A DNA stretch of 7,246 nt from the NCBI GenBank assembly GCA_964411125.1, contig CAYPJU010000150.1:1-7246 (forward strand). Direction: 5' to 3'. Numbering within the stretch: the stretch's first letter is position 1; each line of letters starts with the position of its first letter. Positions 1 through 4,989 of the stretch are shown piece after piece. The position numbers and the translations under genes were made by a program. This stretch comes from JBFIHF01 sp964411125. GTDB taxonomy: Bacteria; Myxococcota_A; Bradymonadia; Bradymonadales; Bradymonadaceae. Below the pieces are notes generated by a model. That model saw only the letters and a program-made list of their open reading frames with translations, was not told the origin of the DNA and searched no databases.

Positions 1-54
1 GCGGTGGGGGACCGGCCTTCGGCCGGTGGGGGACCGCGCTTCGCGCGGTGGGGG
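1..54. repeat. 22-bp-period array of G5-separated hairpins, cut by the window edge
   Basis: Two perfect hairpins have the same design: a 7-bp stem and a TTC loop. The first is ACCGGCCTTCGGCCGGT at 11-27 and the second is ACCGCGCTTCGCGCGGT at 33-49. G5 tracts lie at 6-10, 28-32 and 50-54, so the unit is a 17-base hairpin plus a 5-base spacer. Bases 1-5 (GCGGT) look like the 3' end of another hairpin arm, so the array probably continues left of the window. The stems differ by two swapped base pairs (G15-C23 and C16-G22 become C37-G45 and G38-C44), so pairing is kept while sequence changes. The array lies 3' of the minus-strand oxidoreductase stop, about 40 bases after it. It could act as a transcript end or mRNA-stabilising structure, or be a REP-like dispersed repeat. 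No T-tract follows on either strand, so it is not a classical intrinsic terminator. Confidence 0.8.
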
Positions 55-92
55 AAAGTGTCGGGTGTGGAGGAGATATTCCGGCGCGTTGA

Positions 93-1580
93 TCAGTCGC
101 GTTGGAGGGTGCGAGCGAGCTTTACGCCACCGATCGCGGTAGCGAGGGTGCTCTGGCCGGGGAAGACGGTGTCGCCGACGAGCCAGAGGTTGTCGAAGAC
201 GGGGGTGGGGAGAAAATCGGTGTAGTTGTGAAGCCCGGCGCGGCGCGGGATGCCGCCGACGTAGCCGTGGGGACGGCGGGTGAAGCGCTCGAAGGTACGC
301 GGGCTGCCGGTCATCTCCAGCTCGACGCGGTGGAGCAGCTCCGGAGCGCGTTCGCGCAGAGTCTCGCGCATCCGCTCCTGCACACCGGCGACGTACACCG
401 CCTGTTCGTCGTCCGACATCCTCAGCAGTTTTCGCATCGGGATGTGGGTCGACATCGTCACCGTGCGCTCACCAGCGGGCGCCCTCCCCTCTTCGTCGGC
501 GCCGGCGATCGAGACGAAGACGTGATTGCCTTCGACGAAGGGCTCGGCGTTTCGGGAGACCAGCTCGAGGTGATGGGCCTCCTGACGCTCGACGGCGTCG
601 TTCGGGATCGAGAGGTAGAGCATCGCCGCGCCCCACCCGTCCTCGACCTGCTCCCCCAGCCGGTCGAGGCGTGCGGTCGAGTCGGCCGTGAGGTTTCGGA
701 CCGCCTGCGGCAGCAAGTTCGCCACGACGTGCCGCGTTCGGACGGTGCGGCGGCGGGACGTCACCTGCCATGCGCCGTCGCGACGTTCGAGCCGCTTCAC
801 CTCGTCGGTCAGGAACAGATCGCCGCCGCGCCGCTCGAACGCCCGCACGAGCTCCCACGCGAGCTCGCCGATACCACCGTGAATGTGCCCGGTGCCGCGA
901 AAATAGTAGTCCATCGCGGCGAGCGCGAACGACGCCTCGGCCTCGTCGACCCCCGCCTGCACCGTGATCTGGCAGATCGCGTTCAGATACGTGCGCAGGG
1001 GCTCGACCTCCGACGCGCCCCACCGCTCGAGCGCGGCGGTGAGCGGCTTGCCCAGTAGCGGCAGGAGGGAGAGATAGCGCGGGGATCGCGCCGCGTGGCG
1101 CAAGAGTTCCTTCGCCCCGAACGGGGGGATCAGCGCGGGGTCGTCGAACAGCGCCCACAGCGTGTCGGCGATCTTCTTCTGTTTCGCGAAAAACCGGCGG
1201 ACGGCGAGCTCGTCGACGCCGGGGAGCGCGACGAAACGCATGACGAGCTGATCACGACGCGGTGGAACGGCCAGTCGGAACGTCTCGGTCCGCATCTCCA
1301 CGATCGGATCGAGCGGCTCGAACCCGATGTCGAGATCGTATCGCTCGATCCAGTCTGCGAAGAGCTGACCTTCGCCGAAGCCCGAGAAGAGCGTCGCGCC
1401 GCTCTCGAAGCGTCGGCCGCGACGCTCGAAGGTCGACGCGCAGCCGCCCGGGTACTTCAGCCACTCGAAGAGCGCGACCCTCGCACCGCGATCGGCCAGC
1501 TCCAGCGCCACCGCCATCCCGCCAAAACCGGCGCCGATCACCACGACGTCGTAGTCTTCCTCGGATTGTCGGACCGCCAT
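93..1580 (-). CDS. FAD-dependent CrtI/CrtISO-like oxidoreductase (phytoene desaturase / carotenoid isomerase superfamily)
   Basis: The 495-residue product opens with an ADP-binding Rossmann motif, VVVIGAGFGG (Gly16, Gly18, Gly21), and ends that fold with acidic Glu39. Next comes a PGGCAST segment (residues 44-50), matching the PGG(R/S) stretch after the dinucleotide fold in carotenoid desaturases and isomerases. Near the C terminus is the second FAD-contact motif, NLWLVGDTVFPGQ, in the last 32 residues; FPGQ resembles CrtISO-type enzymes more than bacterial CrtI. The length fits the family (about 490-510). Such enzymes desaturate or isomerise polyenes or related hydrophobic substrates; the actual substrate cannot be read here and no other carotenoid gene is in view. 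I chose ATG at 1580 because GGAG (1587-1590) lies six bases upstream; an in-frame GTG at 1592 is the alternative. It follows the membrane-protein gene by 58 bases on the same strand, probably one operon. Confidence 0.88.
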   Translation of the reverse strand: MAVRQSEEDYDVVVIGAGFGGMAVALELADRGARVALFEWLKYPGGCASTFERRGRRFESGATLFSGFGEGQLFADWIERYDLDIGFEPLDPIVEMRTETFRLAVPPRRDQLVMRFVALPGVDELAVRRFFAKQKKIADTLWALFDDPALIPPFGAKELLRHAARSPRYLSLLPLLGKPLTAALERWGASEVEPLRTYLNAICQITVQAGVDEAEASFALAAMDYYFRGTGHIHGGIGELAWELVRAFERRGGDLFLTDEVKRLERRDGAWQVTSRRRTVRTRHVVANLLPQAVRNLTADSTARLDRLGEQVEDGWGAAMLYLSIPNDAVERQEAHHLELVSRNAEPFVEGNHVFVSIAGADEEGRAPAGERTVTMSTHIPMRKLLRMSDDEQAVYVAGVQERMRETLRERAPELLHRVELEMTGSPRTFERFTRRPHGYVGGIPRRAGLHNYTDFLPTPVFDNLWLVGDTVFPGQSTLATAIGGVKLARTLQRD

Positions 1581-1638
1581 CCGCTGCTCCACGCCCGGGA
1601 TGCGTGGGATGCCATACGGCGCCGAAGGTCGCGACGGT

Positions 1639-1998
1639 TCAGGCGGGATCGGGTTCGGCGGGCTCCATCGCGCGAAGCGCGACGACGTCCGTGGCGATCG
1701 TGGCGACGAGCGCGACCACCAGAACCGGGGCGAAGGTGGAGAACCCGGCGAGCACCGCGGTCACGCTGTGGGCGATGAGCGACGCGCCGATCTTCAGCAT
1801 CTGGTCGCTCGAGTTCGCTCCCCACAGGATCGCGAGCCATCCGCCACCGAATGCGACCGGCGGGCCGGCGAGGATCGCGACGAGCGCGACGGGGTGCCAG
1901 ATCTCGGCGGCGGCGGCGAAGTCGAGGAGCAGCGCCACTATCCCGACGGCCGACAGCGCGATGAGGAGTGAGAATACGATCTGACCAATGCGTTTCAT
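1639..1998 (-). CDS. Small four-helix integral membrane protein of unknown function
   Basis: This is a 119-residue hydrophobic protein. Likely membrane helices are at about residues 7-27, 36-59, 68-86 and 88-108, with a short basic N terminus (MKR) and a short acidic, proline-rich tail (EPAEPDPA). I recognise no catalytic motif or named family. The start at ATG 1998 is well supported: a strong Shine-Dalgarno GGAGG (2007-2003 on the minus strand) lies four bases upstream. The frame stays open to 2124, but that extension is polar, unlike a membrane protein, and enters the divergent intergenic region. It is the first gene of a minus-strand pair with the FAD oxidoreductase, so it could be an accessory membrane component for that enzyme or an unrelated passenger; the sequence does not decide. 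Its Shine-Dalgarno can be partly paired in an mRNA hairpin (see 2003-2028). Confidence 0.75.
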   Translation of the reverse strand: MKRIGQIVFSLLIALSAVGIVALLLDFAAAAEIWHPVALVAILAGPPVAFGGGWLAILWGANSSDQMLKIGASLIAHSVTAVLAGFSTFAPVLVVALVATIATDVVALRAMEPAEPDPA

Positions 1999-2002
1999 CC
2001 TT

Positions 2003-2028
2003 CCTCCGTTGTTCGAAGTGCGACGGAG
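2003..2028 (-). promoter_or_regulatory. Shine-Dalgarno of the membrane-protein gene with a possible sequestering hairpin
   Basis: On the minus strand the sequence reads CTCCGT, a 13-base loop, then ACGGAG running into the GGAGG ribosome-binding site and ATG 1998. The six-base arms (plus-strand 2023-2028 and 2004-2009) are perfectly complementary and cover four of the five GGAGG bases. If formed in the mRNA, this stem would lower initiation on the membrane-protein gene. The complementarity is seen; the regulatory effect is inferred, and a 6-bp stem can arise by chance in GC-rich DNA. Confidence 0.35.
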
Positions 2029-2160
2029 ACAACCTACGCACGACGTTCGTCGAGTCGCGCGGGCCTCCTCGGCCGCAATCTTTGGATGCGAGGAACGGTC
2101 ACACGTTGCGACGACGGAATACATCCACCTACATCACCCCTTCCATTCGTTGTTGGAAGC

Positions 2161-2170
2161 GCAGGCCTGC
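2161..2170. repeat. Perfect 10-bp palindrome
   Basis: GCAGGCCTGC is a perfect palindrome 109 bases before the preferred transpeptidase start. Such a site could be an operator half-site pair for a dimeric repressor. At ten bases in GC-rich DNA, chance is a real alternative. It is the first of three consecutive inverted repeats. Confidence 0.3.
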
Positions 2171-2185
2171 CTCACCAGCGAATCG

Positions 2186-2202
2186 GATTCCCGACGGGAA
2201 TC
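2186..2202 (+). repeat. Perfect hairpin, 7-bp stem and 3-base loop
   Basis: GATTCCC (2186-2192), loop GAC, then GGGAATC (2196-2202) form a perfect stem. A register with G2186 bulged lets TCG (2183-2185) pair with CGA (2202-2204), giving nine pairs. It lies in the presumed 5' leader of the transpeptidase mRNA or in its promoter region. No T-tract follows, so it is not an intrinsic terminator. It may be an mRNA structure or a protein-binding palindrome. Confidence 0.45.
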
Positions 2203-2220
2203 GAAACGCAACCCGCCGGA

Positions 2221-2255
2221 GATGAAAGCCGCTTGCCGGTGCAAGCGGTTGCATC
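2221..2255 (+). repeat. Two overlapping, mutually exclusive hairpins just upstream of the L,D-transpeptidase
   Basis: Stem A is perfect: CCGCTTGC (2229-2236), loop CGGT, GCAAGCGG (2241-2248). It can extend through an internal loop to pair GATG (2221-2224) with CATC (2252-2255). Stem B uses the 3' arm differently: GGTGCAA (2238-2244), loop GCGG, TTGCATC (2249-2255), seven pairs including one G-U. A and B share bases 2238-2248, so only one can form at a time. The element ends 23 bases before the preferred GTG start at 2279 and contains the alternative ATG at 2222. This arrangement is typical of conformational switches in mRNA leaders, but no known riboswitch core is recognisable. Confidence 0.5.
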
Positions 2256-2278
2256 TAAGGCTCGTAGTCGAGGTGTTT

Positions 2279-4249
2279 GTGCCCATTCGTATCACCACCG
2301 TTCTCTTCCTTGTCCCTGTCCTGGCGCTGGCGCTCGTCGCTTGTGACGGGCCTACGTCCGAGCTGTCGACCGCGCAGGTTGCGCCGAAGTCGACGTACGA
2401 CGTCGTGCGCGACGACGTCCCGAAGTGGCTCGAGTACGCAGCCAACAGCCGCGCCGAGAGCGCCTCCTTGAAGCGAGAGCTGGCGCGGCCCGTCGCAGAG
2501 CTCCAGTCGCTGAACCTGCAACACGTGACGACGATGCGCGCGCTCTACGGCGTCCGCGAGCACCGACCTATCTGGGTCGACCTGACGACCTCTGGCCCGG
2601 CGCGGCTCTCCGCGGCGGGAACCGCTCTTCGCGAGGCGCTTGCAGCCGCGCACGCCGAGCACGGCTTCTACGACGACCAACTCCACCGGGAGACGCTGGG
2701 CCAGCTCTTCGGAGCAGCCGAGGGCGGCGAGCGAGGAACGTTCGAGGACGTTCGATTCGAAGCGGCCGAGCTGAAGTTGGTCCAGGAGTGGGCGGACGGT
2801 AACCCGGACGCGACCCCGGAGGAGCTCGCGATGGCGCTGGGAGAGGCCGACGGGCCGACGCCACGGCTCGCGGCGATGATCGGAAAGCGGGTCGACGAGC
2901 TTCGCGGCGACTCGCGGGAACGGGTCCGGCTCGACCTCTATCTGACGGATGCGCTGGTCGAGTACGGGATGCAGATGAAGTGGAACAACCCCGCCTGGCA
3001 CGAGGGAGTGGAGTGGCCCGAGCACCTGCAGGCACCCGAGACCGACACGAGGCTCGGGTGGCAAGACCTGCGGAAGGCGCGCCGTGACCTCCTCGCGATG
3101 CGGACGATGCAGCCGGTCTTCTCGGCGCCCGGAGAGGTCGACGCTCTGCTGGCCACGCTGCAGCCGCGGATGGAGCAGTACGAAAGGCTGAAGGGGGCGT
3201 TCGTCGAGTACGCGAAGATTGTCGCGGACGGCGGATGGGAGAAGCTCCCCGAGGACGCCGGGGGCTTGAAATTGGGCGACGAGGGGGAAGGGGTCGCCGC
3301 CCTGAAGCGCCGTCTGCGTGCCGAGGGCTACTGGAAGGGAGACGACGGACCTCGCTTCACCGAATCGCTCGTCGAGGCGCTCGAGGACTACCAGCGAACC
3401 CATCAGCTCTGGGAGAAAGGGGTACTGAGCCGTGAGACGAAGGCGAGCCTCGACGTTTCGGCGGAGCGTCGCCTGGCCCAGATTAGAGTGGCGTTGCAGC
3501 GATGGCGCGACTCGGCGATCGCCGACGACGAGCACTACGTCTTCGTCAACATCCCGGATTTCCACGTCGAGGTGTGGAAGGACGGTGAGCGCAAGATGCG
3601 GTTCAAGTCGGTGGTCGGCGCGACGACCCACGAGCGTGACCCCGACAGCGGCGCGTTCGAGTATGTGCACCGGACGCCGACGCTGACGTCGCAGATCGAG
3701 CACGTAGTCCTCAACCCGTACTGGTGGGTACCGCGCGACATCGCTACCAACGAGCTGGAACCGCAGATCGAGAAGAACCCTTTCTGGCTGAAGGAGAACG
3801 GCTACGAGTACGCCGCCAACGACCGTGGAGAGGCGACGCTGCGGCAGCGTCCGGGTCCGAACAACGCGCTGGGCAAGGTGAAGATCAACTTCCCGAACGA
3901 CCACCAGGTCTACATGCACGACACGCCGGAGAAGAACCTGTTCCGGTGGCCGGCGCGCGCGTTCTCTCACGGCTGCATCCGGCTGGAGAACCCGATGGAG
4001 TTCGCGAAGTACCTTCTCGAAGCGGACGGGCAGTGGGACCAGGACAAGGTCGACGGGCTGCTCGAAGCGGGGGCCGAGAAGTGGCTCACGCTGTCGAACC
4101 CCGTCCCCGTCCATGTCGAGTACTACGTCGTCCGCGTCGACGACCTGGGGCGGGCGAACTTCCTCGCCGACCTCTATCGCGAGGATGCACGGCTGATGTC
4201 GGCGGCGATGAAGCGCGGCGAGGAGACGGTCCCTACCGCCGGGCGATGA
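2279..4249 (+). CDS. YcbB/LdtD-like L,D-transpeptidase, predicted lipoprotein
   Basis: This enzyme family crosslinks peptidoglycan stems (3-3 bonds) or attaches proteins to peptidoglycan in the periplasm. Read from GTG 2279, the 656-residue product starts with a short basic segment, a hydrophobic core and the lipobox LVAC, with Cys22 as the lipidated residue and Asp next to it. Residues about 50-310 form a helical region; YGVREHRPIWVD (90-101) resembles the N-terminal domain of YcbB proteins. A peptidoglycan-binding-1-like domain covers about 320-391. The YkuD catalytic domain follows from about 420: VYMHDTPEKNLF carries the conserved His547, and SHGCIRL (563-569) carries the catalytic Cys566 and Arg568. 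This matches the YcbB signature closely, and the length is near that of E. coli YcbB (about 615). GTG 2279 is preferred because GAGG (2270-2273) lies five bases upstream and it gives a textbook lipoprotein signal. ATG 2222 would add 19 residues and has GGAG directly abutting it; GTG 2273 is also possible. Confidence 0.93.
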   Translation: MPIRITTVLFLVPVLALALVACDGPTSELSTAQVAPKSTYDVVRDDVPKWLEYAANSRAESASLKRELARPVAELQSLNLQHVTTMRALYGVREHRPIWVDLTTSGPARLSAAGTALREALAAAHAEHGFYDDQLHRETLGQLFGAAEGGERGTFEDVRFEAAELKLVQEWADGNPDATPEELAMALGEADGPTPRLAAMIGKRVDELRGDSRERVRLDLYLTDALVEYGMQMKWNNPAWHEGVEWPEHLQAPETDTRLGWQDLRKARRDLLAMRTMQPVFSAPGEVDALLATLQPRMEQYERLKGAFVEYAKIVADGGWEKLPEDAGGLKLGDEGEGVAALKRRLRAEGYWKGDDGPRFTESLVEALEDYQRTHQLWEKGVLSRETKASLDVSAERRLAQIRVALQRWRDSAIADDEHYVFVNIPDFHVEVWKDGERKMRFKSVVGATTHERDPDSGAFEYVHRTPTLTSQIEHVVLNPYWWVPRDIATNELEPQIEKNPFWLKENGYEYAANDRGEATLRQRPGPNNALGKVKINFPNDHQVYMHDTPEKNLFRWPARAFSHGCIRLENPMEFAKYLLEADGQWDQDKVDGLLEAGAEKWLTLSNPVPVHVEYYVVRVDDLGRANFLADLYREDARLMSAAMKRGEETVPTAGR

Positions 4250-4290
4250 GCCCGGGAGAGCGGGGAGCGCATCGCGAAAGCTCGCCTACG

Positions 4291-4320
4291 TTGTCTCTTT
4301 GCGGCGCTTCCCGCTAGACT
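4291..4320 (+). promoter_or_regulatory. Sigma-70-type promoter for the TetR gene, likely giving a leaderless mRNA
   Basis: A -35 element TTGTCT (4291-4296) and a -10 element TAGACT (4315-4320) are separated by 18 bases; each matches four of six consensus positions. The -10 ends eight bases before ATG 4329, so transcription would begin at or within a base or two of the start codon. The bases before that ATG (CTCCCCTCCG) are pyrimidine-rich and contain no Shine-Dalgarno, which agrees with leaderless translation. Confidence 0.55.
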
Positions 4321-4328
4321 CCCCTCCG

Positions 4329-4925
4329 ATGTCGTCCGAAACCGAAAACCGCCGCCGCCAGATCCTCGCCGCCGCCGAGAAGCTGCTCGAACACTACGGG
4401 GTCGCGAAGACGACGGTGAAGGACATCGCACGCGAGGCGGCGATCGGGGTGGGCACCGTCTACCTCGAGTTCGGGTCGAAGGACGACATCATCAAGCTGC
4501 TCGCCTCGAAGCGACACCAGTCGATCTTGGAGAGGATGAGCGCCGCGGCCGCCGACGGCGCCCCGGCAGCGGATCGACTCCGCGCGATGATGAACGCGCG
4601 AGCGGACGCGTTCGTGAACTACTCGAGCGGGGGCACCCACGCCCAGGAGCTCGTCCACTGCGCCTGCCAGCCGGTCGAAGTTTCGTGGGCATCGTACGTG
4701 AAGTCCGAGCACGACCTGGTCGAGAGCGTCATCCGCGATGGCGTCGACACGGGCGAGTTCGACGTGGACGACCCGAAGCTCGCGGCGCGAACGGTGCTGT
4801 GCGCGTACATGATCTTCACCCCGCCCTGGGTCTTTCGCCTGCGACCCAACGTGCTCGAAGTGAGCATCGAAGCGATGCACGCGCTCGTCCTCGACGGATT
4901 GCGCCGACGCACACGGGACCACTGA
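4329..4925 (+). CDS. TetR/AcrR-family transcriptional regulator
   Basis: The 198-residue protein is of normal TetR length. Residues about 8-55 form the DNA-binding domain: a first helix RQILAAAEKLLEHYG, then the helix-turn-helix with TTVKDIAREAAIGVGTVYLEF (28-48), ending in the family signature with Tyr45 and Phe48 and the following GSKDDII. The rest is a helical ligand-binding and dimerisation region without a recognisable subfamily. It contains a cysteine-rich patch VHCACQP (109-115), with Cys111, Cys113 and nearby His110, plus Cys158, which might bind a thiol-reactive ligand or metal. ATG 4329 is chosen because it gives a standard N terminus and follows a -10 box closely; TTG 4299 would add ten residues without a ribosome site. 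It lies 79 bases after the transpeptidase and 60 before the kinase, all on one strand. Its targets may be itself and these neighbours, which is inferred. Confidence 0.9.
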   Translation: MSSETENRRRQILAAAEKLLEHYGVAKTTVKDIAREAAIGVGTVYLEFGSKDDIIKLLASKRHQSILERMSAAAADGAPAADRLRAMMNARADAFVNYSSGGTHAQELVHCACQPVEVSWASYVKSEHDLVESVIRDGVDTGEFDVDDPKLAARTVLCAYMIFTPPWVFRLRPNVLEVSIEAMHALVLDGLRRRTRDH

Positions 4926-4960
4926 CTCGAGCCGCGCGGCGCAAGGATTGACGTCGTCTC

Positions 4961-4989
4961 GGGGAGGGGGGAACATGACGCCACTTTGA
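4961..4989 (+). promoter_or_regulatory. Strong Shine-Dalgarno and four-codon leader ORF (MTPL) overlapping the kinase TTG start
   Basis: A purine tract GGGGAGGGGGG (4961-4971) sits seven bases (counted from GGGGAGG) before ATG 4975. That ATG opens ATG-ACG-CCA-CTT-TGA, ending at 4989. The kinase frame has no ATG or GTG between the upstream in-frame stop (4923-4925) and its first plausible start, TTG 4986, which overlaps the leader stop. Ribosomes loaded at the ATG could reinitiate on the TTG. A second reading is that one T is missing from TTT at 4985-4987: with one more base, ATG 4975 would be in the kinase frame and give an N terminus MTPLLTISD. TTGACG (4948-4953) resembles a -35 box, but the matching -10 (GAACAT, 4971-4976) is poor. 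Confidence 0.5.

Larger units (their letters stand above)
1999..2278. other. Divergent intergenic region between the minus-strand pair and the L,D-transpeptidase
   Basis: This 280-base gap separates divergently transcribed genes and should hold both promoters. It looks less G/C-biased than its neighbours. I see no convincing sigma-70 promoter for either side. The best plus-strand candidate is TTGCGA (2106-2111), an 18-base spacer, then TACATC (2130-2135), which is weak. The downstream third (2161-2255) holds three inverted repeats in a row, annotated separately. The plus-strand transpeptidase frame is open across the whole gap, but it has no supported start before 2222 and no coding character that I can see. 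Confidence 0.6.

Noticed and set aside
1..54. CRISPR array or G-quadruplex
   Set aside because: The units are 22 bases with palindromic, varying bodies and fixed G5 spacers, the opposite of constant repeats with variable spacers. Only three G5 runs are visible, and their separation is large for a typical quadruplex.
102..1058. A 318-codon plus-strand frame opposite the oxidoreductase
   Set aside because: The minus strand carries clear FAD-binding motifs at both ends; this frame has none and lacks a credible ribosome site.
2186..2255. Possible c-di-GMP (GEMM) riboswitch, suggested by ACGCAA at 2206-2211 before paired elements
   Set aside because: The conserved GEMM core is missing: there is no first CAAA segment, no GNRA-capped hairpin in the right place, and the 3' hairpin sequence does not fit.
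1988..2278. 97-residue N-terminal extension of the L,D-transpeptidase
   Set aside because: The frame is open, but the segment is polar and low in coding character. It would bury the lipoprotein signal inside the protein, and it overlaps the start of the divergent gene.
2255..4114. A 619-codon open frame antisense to the L,D-transpeptidase
   Set aside because: It is a shadow of the G/C-biased codons of the transpeptidase. Its translation is Arg/Leu/Val-rich with no recognisable domain, while the plus strand has a full catalytic signature.
4243..4274. Possible terminator after the transpeptidase (GCGATG and CATCGC arms)
   Set aside because: The six-base arms are about 20 bases apart, overlap the stop codon and are not followed by a T-tract.
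4923..4988. TetR-kinase fusion through the single in-frame TGA at 4923-4925
   Set aside because: The frame continues open after the TGA, but both proteins have normal ends for their families and a ribosome site lies between them. Two separate genes is the simpler reading.
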